Numbered from the stretch's first letter, positions 17,498 to 27,342 are shown. The stretch: DNA of 64,000 bases from CAYVVT01 sp964454335 (GCA_964454335.1 CAYVVT010000015.1:8224-72223); one strand, 5' to 3'. Notes: generated from the sequence alone by a model not told the origin. Translations and numbers: made by a program.

Positions 17498-18774
17498 GAT
17501 ATCTGATTGTCCTAATGCTTGTCCTTCCGATCATCGCCTCTGATCAGATACCGGCACCACCGCAGAGTACGCCCATTCTCATCAGGGGAGCGACACTGCA
17601 CACCGTTGCCAACGGCACACTGGAAAATGCTGATCTTCTGTTCACGGAGGGCAGGATCGTAAGTCTGGGCACCGAGGTCTCAGTGCCCGCGGATGTCATG
17701 GTGATCGAAGCCGCTGGCAAGCATGTATTCCCAGGGCTCATCGTATCCATCTCTACTCTCGGTCTCTCCGAGATCGATGCGGTACGGGCTACCCTGGATT
17801 TTGCTGAAAGCGGACGTTTGAATCCAAATATCGTCGCAAACGTGGCCTATAATCCGGATTCAGAGATCATACCAATTACGAGGTCGAACGGTATTCTGCT
17901 CAGCAATGTCGTTCCTGAAGGTGGACTGATATCAGGACAATCCGCCATGATGATGCTGGACGGCTGGACCTGGGAAGATGCCACCCTGGCCGCACCCACT
18001 GCGCTGCATCTGAATTGGCCATCGATGAGCGTCAAAGGGGCAGGTGAAAAACTCGACAAGGTAGAAGAACAACGGCTGGCCGCAGTGCGTGAGATCGATG
18101 ACCTCATCCTCAAGGTCAGAGCATATGACCTGGACAGACAGCGTGCCGAATTCAAGGGACATGACACGAAACTGGAAAGCATGATCCCTTACATACGGGG
18201 TGAATTACCCATCGCCGTGCATGCCAAGGACGCCCGGCAGATCGAAGCCGCCGTGCACTGGGGCAAGCGCCAGCAGTTGAAGATCATCATCGTGGGTGGT
18301 CATGATGCCTGGAAAGTCACCGATCTACTGAAAGCCAATGACGTTCCGGTGGTGATCCCCAGAGTAACCACTTTACCCATGCGGCGTTATGAATCCTATG
18401 ATCAGGCCTTTAGGCTGGCCGCACAGCTGCATGCCGCGGGTATCGATTTCAGTCTTTCGCGCTCCGGTGCAGCACATATTCGCAATCTGCCATACCAGGC
18501 TGCCCTGGCCGCAGCTTACGGCCTTGATCCGGAGGTCGCCCTGGAGAGCATCACCCTGGCGCCAGCACGGATCTGGGGTGTCGCGGATCGTGTTGGCTCG
18601 CTCGAAGTGGGCAAGGATGCTACCCTTTTCATTGCAGACGGGGATATTCTGGACATCCGTACAAACGTGGAAACCTGCTTCATCCAGGGTCGGCAGCTCG
18701 ACCTCAGCGACCGCCACAAGGATCTGTACGAGAAGTATCAGGAGAAATACAGGCAGATGGGGATCCTGGAGTGA
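17494..18774 (+). CDS. Exported amidohydrolase-fold protein lacking the HxH metal motif
   Basis: A 426-residue protein with an N-terminal signal sequence (MRYLIVLMLVLPIIAS). It keeps the amidohydrolase frame: an N-terminal beta-sandwich (LIRGATLHTVANGTLENADL), IEAAGKHVFPGL, and the C-terminal VGSLEVGKDATLFIADG. The metal-binding HxH after FPGL is replaced by IVSISTLGLSEI, and only scattered His remain (HAKD, GGHDAW). It resembles the first half of the preceding protein. It may be a non-catalytic partner of that enzyme or use another site. Translation is coupled to the preceding gene through an ATGA overlap, and its own end overlaps the next gene in the same way. Confidence 0.78.
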   Translation: MRYLIVLMLVLPIIASDQIPAPPQSTPILIRGATLHTVANGTLENADLLFTEGRIVSLGTEVSVPADVMVIEAAGKHVFPGLIVSISTLGLSEIDAVRATLDFAESGRLNPNIVANVAYNPDSEIIPITRSNGILLSNVVPEGGLISGQSAMMMLDGWTWEDATLAAPTALHLNWPSMSVKGAGEKLDKVEEQRLAAVREIDDLILKVRAYDLDRQRAEFKGHDTKLESMIPYIRGELPIAVHAKDARQIEAAVHWGKRQQLKIIIVGGHDAWKVTDLLKANDVPVVIPRVTTLPMRRYESYDQAFRLAAQLHAAGIDFSLSRSGAAHIRNLPYQAALAAAYGLDPEVALESITLAPARIWGVADRVGSLEVGKDATLFIADGDILDIRTNVETCFIQGRQLDLSDRHKDLYEKYQEKYRQMGILE

Positions 18775-19142
18775 AGAAGTCTCCTTTCGACCAGCTGATG
18801 CCTTTCTATTACGTCCGGGATCTCGCAGCCACGCGGAAATTCTATGAGGAGATCCTCGAATTACCCATGGTCCTGGACCAGGGTCATTGCCTGGTGTTCA
18901 GGGTCGTTTCCGATGCCTTTGTAGGTTTCTGTCAGCGGGAAGCACCCCAGAAGAAGGAAGGTATCATCCTGACATTCGTGGTGAATGAGGTGGACGACTG
19001 GTATCAAAAACTTCAGTCAGAGGGTGTTCACTTGGAAGGTGAACCTTTCGACAATGACACCTATGGCATCTATCATTTCTTCTTTCGCGACCCTGATGGA
19101 TATCTGCTGGAGATCCAGCGATTCCACCAGACCCTGGAATAG
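18771..19142 (+). CDS. VOC-superfamily (glyoxalase/dioxygenase fold) protein
   Basis: A 123-residue cytosolic protein with one vicinal-oxygen-chelate module pair: PFYYVRDLAATRKFYEEIL at the start and YHFFFRDPDGYLLEIQRF at the end. The family includes glyoxalases, antibiotic-binding proteins and many uncharacterised members. The usual first metal His is a Tyr here (FYYVRD), while the late His and Glu (YHFFF, LLEI) are present. It starts with GTG overlapping the amidohydrolase stop by four bases (GTGA), so it is the third gene of that coupled operon. The specific reaction cannot be read from sequence. Confidence 0.75.
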   Translation: MKKSPFDQLMPFYYVRDLAATRKFYEEILELPMVLDQGHCLVFRVVSDAFVGFCQREAPQKKEGIILTFVVNEVDDWYQKLQSEGVHLEGEPFDNDTYGIYHFFFRDPDGYLLEIQRFHQTLE

Positions 19143-19205
19143 TGGTCTAAGGAATGAATGAAATTTAAACTGTACTGAGAACCTGGTATTCATGTCGGAG
19201 TGATC

Positions 19206-20846
19206 ATGCAAAGGACCATGGTATTGATTCTCTTACTGGCGGCCTGTGCGCTGCCGCCACAGGAAGTGGAGGAACCCGAGATGACCTTCAACATTATTCC
19301 CCGACCCGTGCACATGCTTCCGGGTCAGGGTACTTATGCGATACGACCCGATTCCCGGGTGATCGACCATACAGGTCTGGCGGGGATGGAATTCAACCTT
19401 GAATTCCTGGCTAGATTGCTGGGTGCAAATCCGTCCACCTCACCAAGTAAGAATCCAGCCAGCGGTCATATCAATTTCATTCTGGCACCTGAATTAACGG
19501 CTGAGGCCTACTCCCTGGATGTATTCAATGAGATGGTGATCGTCAAGGCAGCTCAGCCGGCGGGTTTCTTCTATGCCATCCAGACCATCCGCCAATTGCT
19601 ACCGGTACAGGTAGAGGATTCAGAGCACCCAGCGGAAGACCTGGTGCTGGAGATCCCTGCGGTGCACATCACAGATGCTCCGCGGTTTGGCTGGCGGGGA
19701 ATGCACCTGGATGTCTCGCGTCACTTCTTCCCGGCTGACTTCATCAAACAATACATCGACATGCTGGCGCTGCATAAGCTGAATGTCTTCCACTGGCATC
19801 TCACGGATGACAATGGCTGGCGTCTGGAGATCGATGCCTATCCCAAGCTCACCGAGATCAGTGCCTGGCGGGTGGATCGAGAACACGAGCCCTGGCGGGA
19901 ATGGTCGCCGGTGCAACCCGGGGAACAGGCCACCTACGGCGGATTCTATACCAAGGATGAAGTTCGTGAGATCATCGCTTACGCCGCAGAGCGCCAGATC
20001 ACCATCATCCCGGAGATCGAGATGCCGGGCCACAGTTCAGAGGTGTTCGCCTCCTATCCCGAGCTCTCATGTCAAGGGGAACATATCGATGTGAGACCGG
20101 GCAGCATCTGGCCGAATTTCGAGATCTTCTGCGCCGGCAATGACAGCGTGTTCGTATTCCTTGAGAATGTCCTGGCCGAGGTCATGGAACTGTTTCCCGC
20201 TGAGTACATCCACATCGGTGGTGACGAAGCGCATAAGCAGCGCTGGGAAAAATGCCCCAAGTGTCAGGCGCGTATCAAAGCCGAAGGTCTGGCCGATGAG
20301 CATGAACTGCAAAGCTGGTTCATCCGGCAGATCGAGCCAGTGATCCTGGCTGCTGACAAGAAAATGATCGGTTGGGATGAGATCCTGGAAGGCGGGCTCG
20401 CCCCTGAGGCAACCGTCATGTCATGGCGAGGTGAGGAAGGCGGTATTGCTGCAGCCCGGATGGGGCATGATGTCATCATGTGTCCCTACCAGCATCTCTA
20501 TTTTGACTACTACCAGGGAGATGAGAAGGATGAACCTGAGGCCATTGGCGGATTTACGCCTTTACGGAAGGTCTATGAATATGATCCCTTGCCGGATGAA
20601 CTCAATACTGAAGAAGCCGCACATGTCTTAGGCGCTCAAGCCAATCTCTGGACCGAGTTTGTGAAGACGACAGATCATGCCGAGTACATGGTCCTGCCGC
20701 GGATGGCAGCCCTGGCTGAGATCGTCTGGATCGATCCTGAGCAAAAGGATTATGATGATTTCTTCAAGAGAGCTGCAACACTGGGGCAGCGCTACGCGGC
20801 GCTGAACTGGAACTATAAGGATTATTTCATCCTGCTGGATTCCTGA
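19206..20846 (+). CDS. GH20 beta-N-acetylhexosaminidase lipoprotein
   Basis: A 546-residue glycosidase. The N-terminus is a lipoprotein signal (MVLILLLAAC), so it should be anchored by a lipidated Cys. A GH20 N-terminal domain (about 25-145) precedes the catalytic barrel, with WRGMHLDVSRHFFP, FHWHLTDDNGWRLEI and the catalytic pair D340-E341 in HIGGDEAHK. The family removes terminal N-acetylglucosamine or galactosamine from chitin, peptidoglycan or glycan fragments. The ATG at 19206 is preferred over GTG 19200 because GGAG precedes it at normal spacing. A strong hairpin terminator follows. Confidence 0.9.
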   Translation: MQRTMVLILLLAACALPPQEVEEPEMTFNIIPRPVHMLPGQGTYAIRPDSRVIDHTGLAGMEFNLEFLARLLGANPSTSPSKNPASGHINFILAPELTAEAYSLDVFNEMVIVKAAQPAGFFYAIQTIRQLLPVQVEDSEHPAEDLVLEIPAVHITDAPRFGWRGMHLDVSRHFFPADFIKQYIDMLALHKLNVFHWHLTDDNGWRLEIDAYPKLTEISAWRVDREHEPWREWSPVQPGEQATYGGFYTKDEVREIIAYAAERQITIIPEIEMPGHSSEVFASYPELSCQGEHIDVRPGSIWPNFEIFCAGNDSVFVFLENVLAEVMELFPAEYIHIGGDEAHKQRWEKCPKCQARIKAEGLADEHELQSWFIRQIEPVILAADKKMIGWDEILEGGLAPEATVMSWRGEEGGIAAARMGHDVIMCPYQHLYFDYYQGDEKDEPEAIGGFTPLRKVYEYDPLPDELNTEEAAHVLGAQANLWTEFVKTTDHAEYMVLPRMAALAEIVWIDPEQKDYDDFFKRAATLGQRYAALNWNYKDYFILLDS

Positions 20847-20892
20847 TATTTCCAATACCCACTCAGGCTGATCCCGGACCTAGTATAAAATG

Positions 20893-20918
20893 AAGAGGGC
20901 GGGAGATCCCGCCCTCTT
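20893..20918. terminator. Bidirectional rho-independent terminator
   Basis: An 11-base-pair stem (20893-20903 with 20908-20918), six of whose pairs are the GC run around GGGCGGG, closes a four-base AGAT loop and is flanked by A-rich and T-rich bases. It lies between the converging hexosaminidase and type IX substrate genes and can serve both. Confidence 0.8.
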
Positions 20919-20946
20919 TCATTGCTCCGTGTTAATGGTTCTACGA

Positions 20947-23900
20947 TCACCGCATCAACAGCATCTTCTTGCTGTATGATTCAGTGGGTGTCCTCATCCG
21001 GTAAACATAAGTGCCGCTGGCAACCTGATCACCGTTCTGATCCATACCGTCCCAGCTGGTTGTGATGTAACCCGCCGGTAAGGTCTCGCTTACCAGTGTC
21101 CGGACCCTTTTACCCAGAACGTTGTAGATCTCCAGGACTACGTGCGAAGTTGCAGGCAGCCCAAAGGTGATCTGAGTGCTGGGATTGAAGGGATTCGGAT
21201 AGTTCTGGTCAAGAACGAAGCTGGTGGGAATGCCCCTGGCCTCATCGATACTGACGATGGTGGTACTCACCACATCTGAAGGATCACTGAGGTTACCATT
21301 GGCGTCCACTGCCATCACCATGTAGTAGTAGGTACTGCCTACTTCCACATTGGCATCGGTGAAATGACTTTCCAGCAGCGGGATCGGTTCCACACCGCCG
21401 AAATCAGGAGTCGTGGAAACGAACAGCAGAAAATGCTGGAAATCAGCATCTATGCTGGGTTCCCAGCCCAGAGCCACGAAATCCTCACCCGTATCCTGGA
21501 TCATCAGACCTGCAGGAACACCGGGATGGATATTATCGATGGAGTATCCAGCCATCGGATCGGAATCGATCCAGTTCCAGGGGCCGTCGTGCCCTGTCAC
21601 CACCAGGGTTGTCCAGAAGTTGGGGCCGGAATAGGCGCTGGAATCCACCAGGGTTGGTACGGTCAGGTTGTACATGTCCTGTCCCTGGAAAGCCACATAG
21701 GTGACATAATCCCAGAGCTCACCCATCTCCAGCATGGTCATGCGCCAGACGCTCCAGCCTTCATAGGGACCCCACTGGGTTCCACCGGTCTGGAACTGGG
21801 TGCGCACCCAGCGACCCTGATCGTTAGGCTGATCCATGACAAAATTGATCATGGGCGGCCACATTTGCGGCATGGGCTGCATCGGTACGTCCCAGATCAC
21901 ATGATCGTTCTCGATGACGATAGGACCGTACCAGTATGGTGCATATCCATAGGCATCGACATAGAGGTCATAGGAACCATTGAGGAGATTCACATGGTAG
22001 TGTCCCTCATGATCGGTCCCACCACCTAAGAAGAAGTCAGGATTGTTCTGGTCCACCAGCATGATACCGGCATTGTCCACAGGATCACCGTTATCCATGT
22101 TATGGACGAAACCGGAAATACTGCCGTCAGCCAGGATCATATTGAAGCTGTAGTTGACGTCATTGTCTTCAACCATGATGGGTTCCATATCGAAGTATTC
22201 GATATAGTCGGGGTGGTGGGCTCCAACGTAGTAATCGCCGTTGGGAACCCCCACCGAATAGGAACCATCCATCTCGGTCATGGCATTGAAGGATGGACCC
22301 CAGTCATTCCAGAACCAGAGATTCACGCCTTCGATGGCGGCACCCGTTGCTTCGTCCAGAACAGTCCCGTAGATAGAACCGTCGATCTGGATCGGGTCAA
22401 GCCAGATCTGGATAAACTCATAGTTGCTCCAGACGCTGACATTACCCCACCAGTCGAAGTAACCATCAGCCCAGACATGGATTCCATAGTCTCCGTGTGG
22501 CAGATCGAAATGGAAATAGCCCTCACCGTCGGTCATCTGGTAGTCGCCCCAGTACTCGTTCCCGATCTCCACATGGGCATCGGCGATCCCTTCCCGGGGC
22601 AGATTGGCCAGGACCTGGCCTTCGAGTACCGCATCCGCGAAGAAGGGGGAGAGATAGATATCGTAGGGCATCATCTCTTCACCCACCAGGACGGTATCCG
22701 GGGGCGGGCCCATCCAGTATTCCCCGCCGGCTGTGACCTCATAGATCCCAGGAGGCAGGTAAAGCTCGTACTCGCCTGTTTCCGGATCTGGACCTGTAGA
22801 ATACTCCTCGCGGCCGAATTCCAGGCTTCGGGCTGACATGCCGATGCGGTCCTCCCAGAGCAGGGGTTCTTCGGTTTCTGCATTGTAGAATGTCCCGAAA
22901 AGTCCGCCCGTGACAGTTACCAGATAGATATCTTCGCCTGTGGCGCCGGGCATGACATCGTAATTATCACTGACCTGAACGATTCCTTCCATATCCTCCA
23001 GGTGGACGTGCATGGAATAGTAGGCTTCGATCATCGGTGCATGGACCGGTACTTCGTATGTCCCGTCTACATCGGTCTGAACGCCATTGAAACCGATATC
23101 CTCATCCCAGGCCATGACGAATACACCCGGGAATGGGGTGTCGTCGAGGTAAACAGTTCCCGAGATTGTAGCATTGGTGGACAACAGCATGAAGTCCACG
23201 ATGTTGGCTACAAAATCACCGGCTAGGATATACTCACTCCATGGTGGGACCATATAATCCGGCATAATGGATTCAGGTTCGATCTCCAGCTCATATTCAC
23301 CGAAGTCGACACCTACCTCGTAATATCCATCGATATCGGTATAAACCGTGAGTTCAAACATCTCACCATCAACATCCACACCAACATCTGCAACCGGATT
23401 TCCCAGTTCATCGCTTACGGTTCCCGAAATGGTCGTTTCCGGAACACGGTACTGGAAGTCTATGCCCTCTATTGATCCATCTACGTACACTTCCTGCATA
23501 CCGATATCAGGTACCAATCCATCAGTCTGACCAAGGTGATCAAATGTGCCGACATGATAGAGGAAGGAATCAGGGACCATCAAGAGATAGTCACCGAAGT
23601 CGTCTGTGACGTCAATAACGATGGGACCGTCATCCTCCCGAGGTGGATCATCCTCCCCATCCCAGGCATATCCGATCCACACGATGATCCCGCCCAGGGG
23701 ATCCCCCGTGTCCAGATCAGTGACGGTTCCGCTGACCGAGTAGGGATAGTCGATCTCTTCGAAAGTGACGCCTACACTGGCGAATCCCAACTCAGTGGTA
23801 ACCATGAACGTAAAATCGTCAGTGACATAATTGAGCCCGTCGGCCATTTCATCGCTATAGGTGAAGCCGAAATATCCAATGTCGAAATCCTCGTCGTGGA

Positions 23901-24891
23901 TATCGTTGTCGCAAAACTCGTAGACTTCGAGGAGGACGTCACCTTCATTGGCGATACCGTTGTGATCTGCATCCCAGAATACCAGGATTTCCCCGCAGCC
24001 GCCCAGATCACCCAGGTAAGCCTCAAAATACGGGTTTGATCCGATATCAACCGTATCGGCATCCATGCCGTTCACCGTCAGTTCCACGACGGGAGGTTCG
24101 CCATCGAAGATGGGGGTGCCATTGGTCTGGATCATGTAGTCGAACATGAACCAGTCAGCACCGGTATCGGTCACCTGCAGTACCACATACATATCGGATG
24201 TGCGGGTATGCACCACCCACAGATTCCCCGGAGCGATGGGCTGGCCATTGTTGCCGCCATCCCAGTCCCAGGAGATGTGCGTCCAGACCTCGTCTGGATC
24301 ATCCACGCTGGGTACAACGGTGACAGTGTCGAGGGAACCTGCCACTGAATAATAGTACAACATGCTGGGATCATCGAAGGCGGGGTACTGGGTTCCATCG
24401 ATCCAGCGGGATTCGCTCCCGAAGTTGATACCCTCGTTCCCGGAGCCCATGACATCCATACCCAGTGTATCGTTGCCGTTGGTACCCAGGAAGAAGTTGA
24501 AATACAGAGAGTCGGGTCTGTTGATGTAGATAACACCAGAGTTGTATACAACATCCCTGAGATCACGATCGGTCTGGAATATTCCGGACTGCTCCATCGC
24601 CCTGAACCGGACATCGTTCCGGTTACCAAATTCCGGGGTAAATTGGTTTTCCCGGGCCTGCTGGGCGTCCAGCCAGCGCAACTGTGCTGCCTGTTGGGCA
24701 TCAGGGTCGGATTGGAGTGCATTGGCCCTGGCATGCTCAAGCATGGTCTGTTCATTTTCCGCCGCACGGAACTTCTTCAGAAGTTCAACATTTGCCGGGA
24801 TTTCGCTGTCAGCTGCCAAAGCTGTTCCAGCCACCGCGAACATGAAGCTCGCTGCCAGCAGGAACACAAAAGTTCGCTTAAGGCAAAGCAT
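20947..24891 (-). CDS. Large secreted protein with carboxypeptidase-regulatory-like repeats and type IX sorting tail
   Basis: A 1314-residue secreted or surface protein. The signal peptide is MLCLKRTFVFLLAASFMF. A unique N-terminal region (about 30-430) is followed by seven or so carboxypeptidase-regulatory-like beta-sandwich repeats, each starting with a motif such as YSVSGTVTDLDTGDPLGG, TTISGTVSDELGNPV or GSIYGTVLDEATGAA. A fibronectin-like module follows, then the last 90 residues with FVLDQNYPNPFNPSTQITF, the FlgD-like fold and the ending SKKMLLMR. This tail is the sorting signal for the type IX system or a related route in FCB bacteria. The protein is acidic and rich in Asp, Gly and aromatic residues. 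The start at 24891 is chosen for its signal peptide and an AGGAGG ribosome site; the frame is open to 25050 but without a plausible leader. Confidence 0.85.
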   Translation of the reverse strand: MLCLKRTFVFLLAASFMFAVAGTALAADSEIPANVELLKKFRAAENEQTMLEHARANALQSDPDAQQAAQLRWLDAQQARENQFTPEFGNRNDVRFRAMEQSGIFQTDRDLRDVVYNSGVIYINRPDSLYFNFFLGTNGNDTLGMDVMGSGNEGINFGSESRWIDGTQYPAFDDPSMLYYYSVAGSLDTVTVVPSVDDPDEVWTHISWDWDGGNNGQPIAPGNLWVVHTRTSDMYVVLQVTDTGADWFMFDYMIQTNGTPIFDGEPPVVELTVNGMDADTVDIGSNPYFEAYLGDLGGCGEILVFWDADHNGIANEGDVLLEVYEFCDNDIHDEDFDIGYFGFTYSDEMADGLNYVTDDFTFMVTTELGFASVGVTFEEIDYPYSVSGTVTDLDTGDPLGGIIVWIGYAWDGEDDPPREDDGPIVIDVTDDFGDYLLMVPDSFLYHVGTFDHLGQTDGLVPDIGMQEVYVDGSIEGIDFQYRVPETTISGTVSDELGNPVADVGVDVDGEMFELTVYTDIDGYYEVGVDFGEYELEIEPESIMPDYMVPPWSEYILAGDFVANIVDFMLLSTNATISGTVYLDDTPFPGVFVMAWDEDIGFNGVQTDVDGTYEVPVHAPMIEAYYSMHVHLEDMEGIVQVSDNYDVMPGATGEDIYLVTVTGGLFGTFYNAETEEPLLWEDRIGMSARSLEFGREEYSTGPDPETGEYELYLPPGIYEVTAGGEYWMGPPPDTVLVGEEMMPYDIYLSPFFADAVLEGQVLANLPREGIADAHVEIGNEYWGDYQMTDGEGYFHFDLPHGDYGIHVWADGYFDWWGNVSVWSNYEFIQIWLDPIQIDGSIYGTVLDEATGAAIEGVNLWFWNDWGPSFNAMTEMDGSYSVGVPNGDYYVGAHHPDYIEYFDMEPIMVEDNDVNYSFNMILADGSISGFVHNMDNGDPVDNAGIMLVDQNNPDFFLGGGTDHEGHYHVNLLNGSYDLYVDAYGYAPYWYGPIVIENDHVIWDVPMQPMPQMWPPMINFVMDQPNDQGRWVRTQFQTGGTQWGPYEGWSVWRMTMLEMGELWDYVTYVAFQGQDMYNLTVPTLVDSSAYSGPNFWTTLVVTGHDGPWNWIDSDPMAGYSIDNIHPGVPAGLMIQDTGEDFVALGWEPSIDADFQHFLLFVSTTPDFGGVEPIPLLESHFTDANVEVGSTYYYMVMAVDANGNLSDPSDVVSTTIVSIDEARGIPTSFVLDQNYPNPFNPSTQITFGLPATSHVVLEIYNVLGKRVRTLVSETLPAGYITTSWDGMDQNGDQVASGTYVYRMRTPTESYSKKMLLMR

Positions 24892-25107
24892 AGGTCCTCC
24901 TCTGTTAAACTCAATACTGATTAGGGAAATTAGGGTTTTAAACCCTGACACTTGTGATTTGGCACACATACGGGTCTGCACGTCACCCCCGCGATTGATA
25001 TAGGTCAAATATAAGTTCAGGAATCCCGGGACGCTTGATATTCCCGACATTGGATCCAGGCTTGCCAGATCACCGGATCTTTGGCCTGGGCTCAGCTTGG
25101 TGGGTGC

Positions 25108-26676
25108 TCAGTCCTTCAGCAGGGGAGGTGTATCTGGTAATTCGGTGAGTGAGCGGGTTTTCTCGATGATCACCGAGTAGCTCAAGTCCAGAATCTTGGC
25201 CAAGCGCTGTTTACTGTAACCGTAATGGTGATACAGGAACTTAAAGGCATCGCCCTCGAATTGGCGGTTGATCTCGATCCAGTTCTTCTCGGCATGCATC
25301 TGGATATAGCGCTGCAGAGGTTCTATGAACTGATCACTGGGCAGTTGCTCCTCACCGCTCTCAGATCTCATGAACTGGATCCCGCGGCTTTCCAGGCGGT
25401 TGCGCAGAGAATAGAATGTCGTAGGAGGCATATCCAGTGCCTTGAGGATCTTGCCGGTCTTCCCACTATGGATCTGGTGGTAAACGATGAGGTTGTAGTG
25501 AAAGAGATCCTTGATCTCTTGCCAGCTGTGGCCCAGAGTAAAGTCGAAGAAGGGATCATAAGAATCATCAGTGATTGTACTGGGAGCATGATCATACAAA
25601 AATTGCACATAGCGCTTGATGACCTTCAGCCGAAATTTGTCAAGATTCATTCCATATTGCAGATGTAGCAGCGATTGATCATAGCCCAGTTGCAAGTAAT
25701 GAGATGCCATTTTGAGATCCTTGAAATGATTCTCATATACTTCACTGAGGTAGTCAGTGTGTGCAGCGATCCTGGATATGACATTGTGCTTAATGCACAT
25801 TTCAAGTGAAGTCTCTACGATTTCAACTGCTTCATCGATTCGATCCTGCTTTGCAAGACAAATAGCCAGATTCTCGTAAGCCACCGCGAGGATGTACTTA
25901 CTGTGCGTCCGATTTATAATGTTACGCGAAAGTGATTCACAATCCTTCAAGTCTCCACTTACTAAAGTTGCATAAGCCAATGAGTTGGCAGTTAAGTCTT
26001 CAATATATTGTAGATTCCACCTATGAGCAGTTTGAATGATATGCTTGAAAAGAGAAATAGACTCATCTACTTCCTTATTTTTCCTTTTGTAATTCGCTAT
26101 TTCTCGAAGTGCGAAGAGTCTGCTGATCGTCATGTTATATCTAGCGAATCTATCAGCATATTTCTCAAGTGGTGAAATATCATGTAATTTTTGCTGCCGT
26201 TGCATGTTTGCTATCATCCCAAAATCAACCTGAATTAGCAAGTTAGGTGATGTAGTGAGTTGTTTCGCTTGAAGTAGTTGTTTGTTTGACTGATTAACAT
26301 CACCTGATTTTGTTAACAGCACAGCGTTTTCATAACATCCGTAGGCGGAAAACTCTGAAATAAGCTTCCTCTCAACCTCATTTGTTGTGTTCATTGAGAG
26401 AAGTATGATTCTGGATTCATCGAGGAATTGTTTTGCCGCTAATAAGTTACCTTCTAAGGAGTGAGCTTTTGCCTTGCCAATCTTGAGAAGTGCGTCGAAC
26501 GGAGAATTTTTCTCGACATCAGGCTCTGAATACAATAAATCCTTCATTGCATTGAAGTCTTTAAAGCCATACTGACTGAGAATTTCCCAGAACTCATGTT
26601 TGTGGATTTGAATTAAGCCCTTTGGAAGATCACGGGCCAAATTTTTGGGAAGCGAAGTAGGTGATCTCAAATCCAT
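25108..26676 (-). CDS. TPR protein with two C-terminal helix-turn-helix segments (paralogue 1)
   Basis: A 522-residue cytosolic protein, clearly related to the one at 27898-29472. Most of it is helical and TPR-like (KAHSLEGNLLAAKQFLDES, then YLQLGYDQSLLHLQYGMN). Near residues 403-435 is a Fis-like helix-turn-helix (GKILKALDMPPTTFYSLRNR), and near 485-510 a second one (YSKQRLAKILDLSYSVIIEK). There is no receiver, AAA or kinase domain. I infer a DNA-binding regulator that senses a peptide or protein through the TPR array. The first half of the gene is visibly richer in A and T than neighbouring genes, which may mark different ancestry. It probably follows the 106-residue gene 81 bases upstream on the same strand. 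Confidence 0.65.
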   Translation of the reverse strand: MDLRSPTSLPKNLARDLPKGLIQIHKHEFWEILSQYGFKDFNAMKDLLYSEPDVEKNSPFDALLKIGKAKAHSLEGNLLAAKQFLDESRIILLSMNTTNEVERKLISEFSAYGCYENAVLLTKSGDVNQSNKQLLQAKQLTTSPNLLIQVDFGMIANMQRQQKLHDISPLEKYADRFARYNMTISRLFALREIANYKRKNKEVDESISLFKHIIQTAHRWNLQYIEDLTANSLAYATLVSGDLKDCESLSRNIINRTHSKYILAVAYENLAICLAKQDRIDEAVEIVETSLEMCIKHNVISRIAAHTDYLSEVYENHFKDLKMASHYLQLGYDQSLLHLQYGMNLDKFRLKVIKRYVQFLYDHAPSTITDDSYDPFFDFTLGHSWQEIKDLFHYNLIVYHQIHSGKTGKILKALDMPPTTFYSLRNRLESRGIQFMRSESGEEQLPSDQFIEPLQRYIQMHAEKNWIEINRQFEGDAFKFLYHHYGYSKQRLAKILDLSYSVIIEKTRSLTELPDTPPLLKD

Positions 26677-26757
26677 ACCTGAAAAGGTATGCTACGTTTT
26701 TCTAAATATAAAGTTCTAATAAAAGCGGGTGGTGTTATGGAGTAATTCGATTATTGA

Positions 26758-27078
26758 CTATTTGTCAATTTTAATATGGAGAGGTGAGGAGAGAAATTTT
26801 GGAGAAATTGAGGCAACTAGATGATCGTCTTTATCTCGGTGTAGTACGTCGCATTCAATCTTACGGCCAGTAATTTTCTTCTCCAGATCGAGCTTAGCCA
26901 GGATTCCTGTGAGTGTAGAGGGACTGGGATTGTTGCGATCGGCAATTTTGATCCGCTCGACAGGAGCGTGAGATCGGTTCAGGTCATTGACTTTCATCTC
27001 GAATGTGTTGCCATCGAGGACATTCGTCACCAGTCCTGTGATCTTGTGGCCAGAACCTGTAAGTGGATTTTCACTCAT
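26758..27078 (-). CDS. Small SNase-like protein, 106 aa
   Basis: A 106-residue protein without a signal peptide. The beginning GLVTNVLDGNTFEMKV and the middle RIKIADRNNPSPS resemble the first strands of the staphylococcal nuclease fold (VxDGDT ... RLxGIDxPE), and KITGRKIECDVLHRD fits the later strands. The catalytic Arg and Glu of real nucleases are not evident, so it may be a non-catalytic nucleic-acid-binding relative. This is a fold guess from motif shape. It is the first gene of the minus-strand unit that contains TPR paralogue 1, and it is divergent from a lipoprotein gene. Confidence 0.5.
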   Translation of the reverse strand: MSENPLTGSGHKITGLVTNVLDGNTFEMKVNDLNRSHAPVERIKIADRNNPSPSTLTGILAKLDLEKKITGRKIECDVLHRDKDDHLVASISPKFLSSPLHIKIDK

Positions 27079-27239
27079 GGATACTGTTTCATCCTTGCCT
27101 TCCAGGGGCCTGGTCTCCGCAGTGGCGATCTATCGTCAAGAAAATAACCAAAGCCCGGTGTTACCCTGTGAGTGCCTATGGGGGGCTCTCATCTTCGTGG
27201 AAAATGTAGGACACCAGGGCAAGAGAAGCAATACAAAAC

Positions 27240-27267
27240 TTACATTATTATTTATATATGATAAAAT
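27240..27267 (+). promoter_or_regulatory. Possible promoter of the lipoprotein/TPR paralogue 2 unit
   Basis: In the very AT-rich divergent gap (27079-27342) a TAAAAT box (27262-27267) lies 16 bases after TTACAT (27240-27245), some 75 bases before the lipoprotein start. The -35 match is poor, so this is a weak call resting on position and base composition. Confidence 0.25.
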
Positions 27268-27342
27268 ATTTTGAATATTCTATCATCAACTCTATATTCA
27301 GCCCGGTACAGGTACAGGAAAAAAGGAAAGCTTGGAGGTATC

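Noticed and set aside
21364..22836. Plus-strand frames opposite the type IX substrate
   Set aside because: Gly/His/Val-rich antisense translations of a strongly supported gene; no independent signals.
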